Source of the DNA: Bacillota bacterium
GTDB taxonomy: Bacteria; Bacillota; Clostridia; Oscillospirales; Acutalibacteraceae
NCBI GenBank assembly: GCA_023420245.1
Contig: JAEZWL010000082.1
Coordinates: 1 to 18,501, forward strand
Direction: 5' to 3'
Length of the DNA: 18,501 nt
Shown here in pieces: positions 1-6,683 of the stretch. The notes beneath the pieces are model-generated. The model searched no databases. It was given only the letters and a program-made list of their open reading frames with translations, and was not told where the DNA came from. Within the stretch, counting starts at the first letter, position 1; every line of letters begins with the position of its first letter. The position numbers and the translations under genes are program-made.

Positions 1-167
1 AAACAATTCCGTACATGGCGTTTTTTATTGTTGCCCCCGAATAGAGCAGCGCGGGCGGTTTCGTGCCCTACACACTTTTCCGCTCGCGCAAGCTGATTCG
101 TAATTATGGTCAATTAACGCCAAAACCGCCCAGTCTTTGCGGTATGTTTTCCGTGCTGCTGCGTTGC

Positions 168-316
168 CCGCCTTAAAACACGAAAAAGATACGCGCAAAT
201 ACTTCGCCGTTTTTAAAGTTGATCGACTGTATTTGGGGTGCAATAAGAAGAGATATCGATAATTGCGGAAAAACAGCGTCCCGTTTGGGGCGCTGTTTTT
301 TTAGACAGGCGACCAT
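168..316. repeat. Tandem direct repeat, copy 1 (149 bp)
   Basis: The copy starts at CCGCCTTAAAACACG (168) and the same string returns at 317, an offset of 149. The two copies are nearly identical along their length. They differ by one substitution in the ATTTGGGG region (GACTGTATT versus GACTATATT), small changes at ATATCGATAATTG versus ATATCGTAATCG, and one T in the terminator tail. Each unit ends with a terminator hairpin. Positions 1-167 before it show no gene I can support. Confidence 0.9.
271..302 (+). terminator. Rho-independent terminator in repeat copy 1
   Basis: ACAGCGTCCC (273-282) pairs with GGGGCGCTGT (287-296) around a GTTT loop, a 10 bp stem with one G-T pair. A run of T follows to 302. 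The run of A on the left flank gives a weaker T tail in the opposite direction, so the element could also stop the minus-strand operon that ends at 513. Confidence 0.8.
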
Positions 317-463
317 CCGCCTTAAAACACGAAAAAGATACGCGCAAATACTTCGCCGTTTTTAAAGTTGATCGACTATATTTGGGGTGCAATAAGAAGA
401 GATATCGTAATCGCGGAAAAACAGCGTCCCGTTTGGGGCGCTGTTTTTTAGACAGGCGACCGT
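317..463. repeat. Tandem direct repeat, copy 2 (147 bp), then a decayed third start
   Basis: This is the second copy of the unit starting at 168, slightly shorter because of two single-base deletions. A third, diverged beginning follows: GACCGTCTGTCTTGAAACAT at 458-477 corresponds to GACCATCCGCCTTAAAACAC at 311-330. It fades within about 20 bases. The 147 bp period equals 49 codons, and one plus-strand frame stays open through copy 2. Copy 1 breaks that frame with a TAA in its ATATCGATAA segment. I therefore treat it as a repeat and not a gene. Confidence 0.88.
419..449 (+). terminator. Rho-independent terminator in repeat copy 2
   Basis: This is the same hairpin as at 271-302: ACAGCGTCCC (421-430), loop GTTT, GGGGCGCTGT (435-444), then T to 449. 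It is the first terminator downstream of the minus-strand operon, where its A-rich left flank reads as TTTTT. It may therefore work in both directions. Confidence 0.8.
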
Positions 464-512
464 CTGTCTTGAAACATGCAGCCGTGCTTCTGCGGCGTTT
501 GCCGTTCTGCTT

Positions 513-1016
513 CTAACAGTCTGCAACAATCGGGGTTTGCCCGAGGGACTTGTCCACAATTTCTCTGTAGTCTAGCTCCGGCTCCTCGGGAACAGCGCCG
601 TTGAGGTTGAACTTTGCGTTCAGACGGGTACAGGCGGCGGGGAGCATTTGCAGAAGCTCCTCCGGTTGATCCGGCAGAACGACAATCGCCTGATTTGAGC
701 TTTCGATCAGGTATCCGGTTTTTTCTTTTCCCTCCAGACGGAAAACGCCCTTTGGCTCACCGTCAGAATCCAGAGGGATACGCAGAATTTCAAACAAAGC
801 ACTAGCCGCCGAGGGTCGGCGCTCCTGCGCTTCGCTTACGAGAAAAACTACCGGCAGCGCGGCAATCAGCCGCGACATGGAGGCGCGTAGCTCGCCGCGC
901 TTTGGGCAGATTTTTACACTGGATACGGAAAGATCGAAATAGCCCGCGTAGCGGCTGAGGCGCTTTTGGCATTGGGAGGTTCTTCGAGCCAGATAAAATA
1001 AAATACCTGCGTTCAT
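513..1016 (-). CDS. Small protein, probably a degenerate CinA/MoCF-like domain
   Basis: This 167-residue protein is not one I recognise by name. Its ATG overlaps the sortase stop in an ATGA arrangement, which suggests translational coupling and supports it as a real gene. By eye its layout follows the N-terminal domain of the CinA encoded two genes upstream. The hydrophobic strand LPVVFLV (54-60) sits where CinA has DIVITTGG. The segment at 101-132, with NQAIVVLPDQPEELLQML at its core, sits where CinA has GKIIIMLPGPPSELIPML. The GGLGPTxDD signature is missing (SEAQERRPSA there instead), so catalysis of the CinA type is unlikely. It has no signal peptide or membrane segment. Homology to CinA is inference; the alternative is an unrelated lineage-specific protein. 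Confidence 0.6.
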   Translation of the reverse strand: MNAGILFYLARRTSQCQKRLSRYAGYFDLSVSSVKICPKRGELRASMSRLIAALPVVFLVSEAQERRPSAASALFEILRIPLDSDGEPKGVFRLEGKEKTGYLIESSNQAIVVLPDQPEELLQMLPAACTRLNAKFNLNGAVPEEPELDYREIVDKSLGQTPIVADC

Positions 1017-2050
1017 TCATTTTCACCCCACGGCACAACTTTATTTTTTACAGCCTGCTCATAGGTTTTCGGCCATTCCGGCTTTTTGCCGCCGTGCTTT
1101 TGGTACCAGCAGTCAGGGTAAACAACCTTACTGTTATAGGTGGCACGCCCGGTATCGACGGCGTCGCTTTCTCCGGGGCGCACTCTGCGCGCGACGACAA
1201 CCTCGCGGAAGTCCGTGAATTCATAGGAGCAGGTGGAGAGAAGCAGAATTTTATCCTCGGCGTTCAGACTAACGCCGGTGTTGTAAATCGAACGGATTCT
1301 CATCTGATAAGCAAAATTCAAAAAATCGCTATCGTTTTTAAAGCTTGTTTTCATGTAATTGAACGGCACACCCTGCTCCGGCAGGGTATTGGTGAGGAAT
1401 ACCGAAATGATTTTCCACTGGGAGGGACCGTTCACCGTATCAAAGGTAAATACGGGGGACGATTTAAAGAAATCCAGCGATTTGTATTGATTCAGCTGGG
1501 TAAACATGCGCCCGGAGTTGAGCGAATGTCCGTATAAAATCATGTTTTTCGATTTTTCATCGGTGACCGGCGCGTGCCAGTCCGCGAAAATGCTGCCGTA
1601 AAACGAGTAATTGCGGTTATAATCATGATTTAGGTAAAATTCCGGCTGACCGGAGCTCGCCTGTAACACGGGAAGATCGATGATTGTGTTGGGAATACGA
1701 ATCCAGCCGACAATATCCGGGTTTAGCTTTTGCAGACTGACAAAGCGGAGGAGCCTGCCCTGTGCGTCACGTTCCGGGGCTTCCGCTGCCGCCTGTGATC
1801 CGTTTGCCTGTTTGGCGGGAGCCGACGGAGCCTCGGCGGCGTAGTAGATGCTTTTGATATCGTCCTGCTTTTTATCGGAAACAGCGGGCTGAAGGACAAG
1901 GTCATTCAGAAGGTAGGCGGCACAGGCGAGAAAGATACAGGCGGCAGCCAGCGAAATCACCTTGTAGACGATCTGCCTTTTGCTGTCGCCCTTCCAGGGC
2001 AGCAGGGAACGGTAAAAGGGCTGCCGGACTTTGCCGCTCGGTGCTTCCAT
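1013..2050 (-). CDS. srtB: Class B sortase (cysteine transpeptidase)
   Basis: This is a membrane-anchored transpeptidase of 345 residues. It has a basic cytoplasmic start (1-30), one membrane segment (about 31-53), an Ala-rich linker (about 70-95) and a sortase B domain (about 100-295). The catalytic triad is visible: His175 in LYGHSLNSG, Cys274 in LSTCSYEF, and Arg288/289 in VVVARRV. The residues IVGWIRIPNTIIDLPVLQ and the long insert before the Cys are typical of class B and of related clostridial sortases that attach proteins to peptidoglycan or build pili. The C-terminus runs about 50 residues past the Arg. It starts 6 bases after cinA, with AAGGGGTG overlapping the cinA stop. No sorting-signal substrate lies in this window, so its target is unknown. 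Confidence 0.93.
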   Translation of the reverse strand: MEAPSGKVRQPFYRSLLPWKGDSKRQIVYKVISLAAACIFLACAAYLLNDLVLQPAVSDKKQDDIKSIYYAAEAPSAPAKQANGSQAAAEAPERDAQGRLLRFVSLQKLNPDIVGWIRIPNTIIDLPVLQASSGQPEFYLNHDYNRNYSFYGSIFADWHAPVTDEKSKNMILYGHSLNSGRMFTQLNQYKSLDFFKSSPVFTFDTVNGPSQWKIISVFLTNTLPEQGVPFNYMKTSFKNDSDFLNFAYQMRIRSIYNTGVSLNAEDKILLLSTCSYEFTDFREVVVARRVRPGESDAVDTGRATYNSKVVYPDCWYQKHGGKKPEWPKTYEQAVKNKVVPWGENE

Positions 2051-2056
2051 GGTGCT

Positions 2057-3340
2057 TCACCCCTTCTGTTTTTGTGAGCTGTAGGCCGCTTCTTCCAGAC
2101 CGCCGAGGTCTTGCAGGTAGCGCCGGACCATATCCAGCGCGTTGGAAGCGGCAAGAAAACGAAGGTAGCTGCGTCCCTTGTCGCAGCCGGTACGGTTCAT
2201 TTTGCGTACCCAGGTGTGTTCGCCGTCGCTCAGCGCTATATAAACCAGACCGACGGGCTTTTCCGTGGTTCCGCCGCCCGGACCCGCGATTCCCGTAATG
2301 CCCAGTCCAAGCTCACTGCCGGAGCGTTTGCGGACGCCCTCTGCCATCGCGCGCGCGGTTTGCCCGCTGACCGCGCCGTATTGCTTTAAGGTCTCCTCCG
2401 GTACATCGAGAAGAAGGGTTTTAATTTCGTTCGCGTAGGTTACGGCACCCATGTGAAAGACCTCGGAGGCGCCGGGGATATCGGTGATTCTCGAGGCAAG
2501 CAGTCCACCGGTGCAGGATTCCGCGGTGGCAAGGCGGATTTTTCGCTTTGCCAGCTCCGTTACGACGATCTCCTCCAGACTTTCCACGTCAAGCCCGTAG
2601 ATAAAATCGCGGAATCTGGATTGGATATCCTCCACTACAGGAGCGCACAGCGCCGCCGCTTCCGCTTCGTCCTTTGCCATGGCGGTAACGCGGATGAAGC
2701 ATTCGCCGTCCTTTGCGTAGGTGGCGGAGGTCGGGTTGGCGCAATTGGTAAGGTCGGAGATTTTTTCCGCCACAAAGCCCTCGCCCAAGCCAAAAATACG
2801 GATGATTCTGGAAGCGATGACCGCGCTGGAGCCCTTTGAAAGATAGGGAACCGCGTAGTTTTTCAGCATGGGAATCAATTCGGAGGGCGGACCGGGAAGC
2901 ATGATGATGATTTTACCCTCGGGGGTTTCAAAGCCGCAGCCCGGCGCGGTGCCGAAATCGTTTGGAAACACGGTGCAGCCCTCGGGAAGCATGGCCTGCT
3001 TCTTTTGGGTTTCTCCAAGCTCTCTGCCCTTAAAGTACGAGACAATATGATCCATGCTTTTCTGGTCGAGAACCAGCTCCTTGCCGGCGGTCTGCGCGAT
3101 GGTTTCTTTTGTCAGGTCGTCACCCGTGGGCCCGAGTCCGCCGGTGGTGATGACAATATCGCTGCGGCTCAGCGCACTTTTAAGCGCCGCTTCCAGACGC
3201 TCGACGTTATCGCCGACCGTGCAGGAAAACATCATGCCGATACCGAGTGCGGAAAGCTCGCGCGCCACGTAGGCGGCGTCGGAGTTAATTGTATGCCCGA
3301 GCAGAAGCTCCGTGCCTACAGAAATGATTTCAGCGTTCAT
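2057..3340 (-). CDS. cinA: CinA, competence/damage-inducible protein with NMN deamidase domain
   Basis: The 427-residue protein has the full two-domain CinA layout. The N-terminal MoCF-like domain (1-170) carries GTELLLG (9-15), GGLGPTGDDLT (67-77) and MLPGPPSE (147-154). In this family it acts as an ADP-ribose/CoA pyrophosphatase. A linker domain follows (about 178-248). The C-terminal PncC domain (about 255-412) carries TAESCTGG (272-279), GAVSG (322-326) and TGIAGPGGGTTEKPVG (349-364), and converts NMN to nicotinate mononucleotide. Of two possible ATGs, the upstream one (3349) touches GGAGG directly. The one used here has 9 bases of spacing and gives the usual MNAEIISVG start. The gene lies 15 bases after thiI. 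The deamidase would feed the NAD pathway completed by nadE elsewhere in the window. Confidence 0.95.
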   Translation of the reverse strand: MNAEIISVGTELLLGHTINSDAAYVARELSALGIGMMFSCTVGDNVERLEAALKSALSRSDIVITTGGLGPTGDDLTKETIAQTAGKELVLDQKSMDHIVSYFKGRELGETQKKQAMLPEGCTVFPNDFGTAPGCGFETPEGKIIIMLPGPPSELIPMLKNYAVPYLSKGSSAVIASRIIRIFGLGEGFVAEKISDLTNCANPTSATYAKDGECFIRVTAMAKDEAEAAALCAPVVEDIQSRFRDFIYGLDVESLEEIVVTELAKRKIRLATAESCTGGLLASRITDIPGASEVFHMGAVTYANEIKTLLLDVPEETLKQYGAVSGQTARAMAEGVRKRSGSELGLGITGIAGPGGGTTEKPVGLVYIALSDGEHTWVRKMNRTGCDKGRSYLRFLAASNALDMVRRYLQDLGGLEEAAYSSQKQKG

Positions 3341-3355
3341 TTTTATCATCCTCCG

Positions 3356-4531
3356 TTATGATTTCGGATATATTTTGGTCAGCTTTAAATGATTCATGCA
3401 ATCTTCAATCAACGCGTCGCAGTCCAGCGCCTCCTCGGCTTCGAGAACATAACGCAGCTCGGGGCGGGTGCGCGGATGCTTCGGCGTAAATACGGTACAG
3501 CAATCCTCAAAGGGCTGAATGGAGATGTCGAAGGTATCGATTTTTCGCGAGATATCAATGATTTCCACTTTATCCATACCGATGAGCGGTCGGAATACCG
3601 GGATATGCGCCGCTTCGTCGGTGCAGAAGATTGCCTGTACCGTCTGGCTGGCAACCTGCCCGAGACTTTCGCCGGTAATCAGCGCGGAGCAGTACTCCTT
3701 CGCGGCGATCTTTTCGGAAACACGCATCATAAACCGGCGCATGATAATCGTAAAGAGATCCTCCGGGCATTTCGCCATGATTTCCTCCTGCACCTTGGCA
3801 AACGGCACGGTAAACATAGTCATTCGTCCCGAATATTCACTCACCTTCGAAAGGAGGTCGGTGACCTTTTGCTCGGCGCGTTCGCTGGTGTAGGGCGGGC
3901 TGGCGAAATGGATGGCGGTCAGCTCAAGACCGCGCTTTGCCATCATCCACGCGGCTACCGGGCTGTCGATTCCGCCGCTGATGAGGATTGCCGCGCTTCC
4001 GCCGGTGCCTACGGGAATTCCGCCCGCGCCCCGCAGCGGCTGACCGTGAACATACGCGCCGAAGTCACGAACCTCCACGTGTACTACGATATCCGGATGA
4101 TGCACATCAACATGCAGATTCGGGAACCGATTTAACAGATATTCGCCCAGCTCGGCGGATATTTCGGGCGATTGCAGAGGAAAGCTCTTATCCGCGCGTT
4201 TGGATTCCACTTTAAAGCTTTTCGCGGCAAGCAGCTCGTATTTCAGGTATTCCTCCGCCGCCTCCAGAATGGCGGGCATTTCTTTTTTTACCGCGCAGGC
4301 GCGGGAAAAGGCAGCGATACCGAATATTTTGGAAACCTTCTCCACGGCGGAATCGAGGTCGGCGCCGCCATGCGGAATCACATAAACCGTGGACTGCGCT
4401 ACCTTGATTTCAAAATCGCCGAGGTTACCCAGCCGGCGGCGGAGGTTCCGCAGAAGAGCGGCTTCAAATACCTTGCGGTTCAAACCCTTCAAAACCATTT
4501 CGCCTAATTTGATCAGTATAACTTCATTCAT
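3356..4531 (-). CDS. thiI: ThiI, tRNA 4-thiouridine synthase (short form)
   Basis: ThiI adenylates U8 of tRNA and inserts sulfur to make 4-thiouridine; in some bacteria it also serves thiamine synthesis. This is a 391-residue short form. It has an N-terminal ferredoxin-like region and a THUMP domain (to about 165) containing KVESKRADKSFPLQSPEIS (107-125). The PP-loop pyrophosphatase domain has SGGIDSPVA at 185-193. Conserved FEDCCTVF (341-348) supplies cysteines. The rhodanese domain of the E. coli enzyme is absent, so sulfur must be handled differently, most simply by the cysteine desulfurase encoded just upstream. That arrangement matches the nifZ-thiI pair of Bacillus subtilis. GGAG lies 7 bases before the ATG. 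Confidence 0.95.
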   Translation of the reverse strand: MNEVILIKLGEMVLKGLNRKVFEAALLRNLRRRLGNLGDFEIKVAQSTVYVIPHGGADLDSAVEKVSKIFGIAAFSRACAVKKEMPAILEAAEEYLKYELLAAKSFKVESKRADKSFPLQSPEISAELGEYLLNRFPNLHVDVHHPDIVVHVEVRDFGAYVHGQPLRGAGGIPVGTGGSAAILISGGIDSPVAAWMMAKRGLELTAIHFASPPYTSERAEQKVTDLLSKVSEYSGRMTMFTVPFAKVQEEIMAKCPEDLFTIIMRRFMMRVSEKIAAKEYCSALITGESLGQVASQTVQAIFCTDEAAHIPVFRPLIGMDKVEIIDISRKIDTFDISIQPFEDCCTVFTPKHPRTRPELRYVLEAEEALDCDALIEDCMNHLKLTKIYPKS

Positions 4532-4628
4532 GATGTTTCTCCTAATACAGATATATAGTTTCCTTTAAGACGGAAAGAAGACCTCCTCAGCGTTCAGAAG
4601 GGAGGGAACCGGCGTTTGAAGCATCCGT

Positions 4629-5768
4629 TTAAAAAGGACGTTTAGTCAGCTCCTCCAGACCGCTGCGGAACGCCTGAAGGAAGAGGTCGGCCTCGTCCTT
4701 TGTGGAGTAGCGGGAAAAGCTGAGGCGCAGGGAGGAGGCAATGCGTTCCCGGGGGAGCCCCATTGCCGTAAGCACATGGCTTGCCTTTCCCTTGGAGCAG
4801 GCGGAGCCGGAGGAAACATAAACGCCCTTATCGGCGAGGTAATGCAGCAGGGTTTCCGCGCGGATGCTGCCGTTGGATAAATTCAGAATATAGGGGAGCG
4901 CGTCGTCGGGGGAATTGAGCGTGACGCCTTCCATCTGCTCCAGCTGCCCGCGCAGGTAGCCGTTTAGCTCCATGAGCGCCTTCCGCTCCGTTTCGGGGTT
5001 GGGAAGCGCGTTCACGGCGGCGCCGAAGCCGGCAATCAGCGGGGCGGATTCCGTTCCGGGGCGGATTTCTTTTTCCTGCCCGCCGCCGTAGGAACGGGGA
5101 ACGATGTGTACGCCCTTGCGAACATAGAGCGCGCCCACGCCCTTCGGTCCGTGTATTTTGTGGGCGCTGACGCTCATCAGGTCGATTTTTAGCCGGGCGG
5201 GGTTCAGCGTCAGCTTGCCGAAGGCCTGCACCGCGTCAACGTGGAAAAGCGCCGGCGCGTTCGCCGCGGCAATCGCTGCGGGTACGGCTGCACTCGGCAG
5301 CAGAGTGCCGACCTCATTGTTCACACACATCATGCTGACTAAAATCGTATCCGAATTCACCGCCTCAAACACCTGCTCCGGCTGAATTCTTCCCTGTAAA
5401 TCCGGTTTGAGGTAAACGGCTTCAAAGCCTTCCTTTTCCAGCTGTTTCACCGTATTGAGCACCGAGGGATGCTCAATCATGGTGGTAACAATGCGGTTTC
5501 CGCGCTTGCGGCGCGCGTAGGCTGCCCCGAACAGCGCGAGGTTGTTGCTTTCCGTTCCGCCGGAGGTAAAATAAAGCTCCTCCGGCTTTGCGCCGAGAAC
5601 GGCGGCTACCCTTGCCCGCGCGGCGGTAAGCTCCTGCTCCGCCCGGAAGCCCAGCGTGTGCAGGCTCGACGGGTTCCCGTAATTTACCGTCATCATTTCC
5701 ATAACCTTTTCCGCCGCTTCACGGCATACTGCGGTTGTGGAGGAATTGTCAAAATATACTTCACCCAA
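4629..5768 (-). CDS. Cysteine desulfurase, NifS/IscS-like, likely sulfur donor to ThiI
   Basis: This PLP enzyme takes sulfur from cysteine as an enzyme persulfide. The 379-residue protein begins MGEVYFDNSSTT, the usual family start. The start is a TTG preceded by AGGAGGT with about 8 bases of spacing. The open frame runs 18 codons further up, but that extension contains the ribosome binding site and is unlikely to be translated. PLP-site residues are His100 (EHPS), Asp178 (HVDAVQ) and Lys204 (SAHKIHGPKG). The active-site Cys324 lies in SSGSACSKGKASH. The gene heads the operon, and 97 bases separate it from thiI. Pairing with a rhodanese-less ThiI suggests a dedicated role in tRNA thiolation (NifZ-like), though general Fe-S work is possible. 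Confidence 0.93.
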   Translation of the reverse strand: MGEVYFDNSSTTAVCREAAEKVMEMMTVNYGNPSSLHTLGFRAEQELTAARARVAAVLGAKPEELYFTSGGTESNNLALFGAAYARRKRGNRIVTTMIEHPSVLNTVKQLEKEGFEAVYLKPDLQGRIQPEQVFEAVNSDTILVSMMCVNNEVGTLLPSAAVPAAIAAANAPALFHVDAVQAFGKLTLNPARLKIDLMSVSAHKIHGPKGVGALYVRKGVHIVPRSYGGGQEKEIRPGTESAPLIAGFGAAVNALPNPETERKALMELNGYLRGQLEQMEGVTLNSPDDALPYILNLSNGSIRAETLLHYLADKGVYVSSGSACSKGKASHVLTAMGLPRERIASSLRLSFSRYSTKDEADLFLQAFRSGLEELTKRPF

Positions 5769-5789
5769 AAGGGAGTACCTCCTGTTGAT

Positions 5790-5855
5790 TGCCGGGCTTT
5801 GCAGAACAGAACCAGCGCCCAAACGACGGGTTAAGCTCCCGTATTTACCCCGGCA
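5790..5855 (-). promoter_or_regulatory. Possible structured leader of the nifS-thiI operon
   Basis: In the predicted 5' leader, TGCCGGG and CCCGGCA (5849-5855 and 5790-5796) can close a 7 bp outer stem that ends 6 bases before AGGAGGT. Inside are a perfect ACGGG/CCCGT hairpin (5826-5830 with 5838-5842) and a TTTG/CAAA stem (5798-5801 with 5820-5823), giving a possible three-way junction. GGGC (5794-5797) can instead pair with GCCC (5817-5820). It does not match the TPP or T-box consensus as far as I can see. Read by eye only. Confidence 0.35.
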
Positions 5856-5870
5856 TTCTTAATTTACCAT

Positions 5871-5899
5871 ATTATACATCAAATAATCGTTTGGGGCAA
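5871..5899 (-). promoter_or_regulatory. Sigma-A promoter for the nifS-thiI-cinA-srtB operon
   Basis: On the minus strand, TTGCCC (5899-5894) and a perfect TATAAT (5876-5871) are 17 bases apart. Transcription would start near 5864, giving a leader of about 95 bases before the TTG start. Confidence 0.6.
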
Positions 5900-5924
5900 C
5901 GAAAAACAAGGGGGGCGGTGCGCT

Positions 5925-5952
5925 TTGCAATTTTACGATTATGTATTATAAT
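5925..5952 (+). promoter_or_regulatory. Putative sigma-A promoter for the Fur-family gene
   Basis: TTGCAA (5925-5930) is followed after 16 bases by a perfect TATAAT (5947-5952). The -10 lies in an AT-rich stretch, ATTATGTATTATAATAAAT, that resembles but does not fit the 7-1-7 Fur/PerR operator. Self-regulation is possible but not shown. Confidence 0.5.
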
Positions 5953-6009
5953 AAATCATGAATGATGCTGGTAGTAAAAAATAACAGCCGGATGGGCAGG
6001 GGTGGAAAA

Positions 6010-6420
6010 ATGGCCGCTTTGAAAAATACAAAACAGCGCTGTGCGATTATGCGGATTTTAAAGCAGAGCGCGGAACCGGTGAGCGCCGAGGAAATATTCG
6101 GCAGTCTCAGGGCGGAGTACCCGAATCTGGCTCTTTCGACAATTTACCGCAATCTGGAGCGGTTTGCCGCCGCCGCGCTTGTGGAGAAGGAAATCTTTAA
6201 CGACGGCGTGGTCCGGTATTCAATTGCCGGAGAAAACCACGGGCACTATTTAATCTGTACGAAATGCAGCGCCAAGGTGAAAATACAGGATTGCCCGCTT
6301 TCTCGCCTGGAACAGGGGCTGGCGAAGGATACCGGTTATAAAATAGAGGGACATTCCCTGACAATCTTCGGCAAATGCCCGGAGTGCATTCGCGGAGAGC
6401 GCAACAGGGAAAAGAAATAG
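6010..6420 (+). CDS. Fur-family metal-dependent repressor, Zur-like
   Basis: A DNA-binding metal sensor of 136 residues. The winged helix includes ALSTIYRNLERF (41-52). The dimerisation and metal domain has NHGHYLICTKC (76-86) and CPEC (123-126), so the structural Cys4 zinc site (C83, C86, C123, C126) is intact. The Bacillus PerR iron-ligand histidine (His37) aligns with Glu22 here, which argues against a peroxide sensor of that type. The segment QDCPL (93-97) and the following helix resemble zinc-sensing Zur, but the exact metal is inference. The chosen ATG follows AGGGGTGG by 4 bases. The frame extends 16 codons upstream, but that stretch is not conserved-looking. The gene diverges from nifS and converges on the glycosyltransferase, so it stands alone in transcription. 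Confidence 0.88.
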   Translation: MAALKNTKQRCAIMRILKQSAEPVSAEEIFGSLRAEYPNLALSTIYRNLERFAAAALVEKEIFNDGVVRYSIAGENHGHYLICTKCSAKVKIQDCPLSRLEQGLAKDTGYKIEGHSLTIFGKCPECIRGERNREKK

Positions 6421-6595
6421 TCGGATGAGCAAAGCCAGCGGCTGTTTGGTATTCACATTAAAAGGCGATAAACTAGGCAGCTTGTTCTGGGGCGCAACCG
6501 CAAAAACCGTAACCGTAAGAAACGACTAAACAGCGGTATGACGGCTTACCTGAAATTTATGAGGCTGCTGCAAAAGCAACAGATTTAACAACAAG

Positions 6596-6643
6596 AAAAT
6601 GCGTCTTAAACGGTTTTTCGAATCCGTTTAAGACGCATTTTTT
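6596..6643. terminator. Bidirectional terminator between the fur-like gene and the glycosyltransferase
   Basis: An 18 bp perfect stem pairs AAAATGCGTCTTAAACGG (6596-6613) with its complement at 6624-6641. A run of T closes the plus side and TTTT closes the minus side. It sits between convergent genes. The rest of 6421-6683 shows no gene I can support. Confidence 0.88.
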
Positions 6644-6683
6644 CATTATTTTCGGGAAACGCTATCTTGGGACATCCCTTGCT

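Noticed and set aside
25..243. 72-residue minus-strand frame at the left edge
   Set aside because: It starts at a TTG without a ribosome binding site, runs into repeat copy 1, and has no domain. It is probably chance.
317..514. Plus-strand frame through repeat copy 2
   Set aside because: It is open with a 49-codon period, but it reads through a terminator hairpin, has no start with a ribosome binding site and is broken in copy 1. It is kept only as an observation on the repeat.
5769..5870. TPP riboswitch or T-box before the nifS-thiI operon
   Set aside because: Neither the TPP core motifs nor the T-box sequence and anticodon-type layout is present.
5941..5957. PerR/Fur box overlapping the promoter of the Fur-family gene
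   Set aside because: The AT-rich stretch resembles the operator but cannot be aligned to the 7-1-7 pattern without a two-base gap.
6425..6529. 34-codon ATG frame after the fur-like gene
   Set aside because: It has no ribosome binding site and no recognisable sequence. A basic frame alongside it (GRNRKNRNRKKR) also lacks a start. The region looks like plain intergenic DNA.
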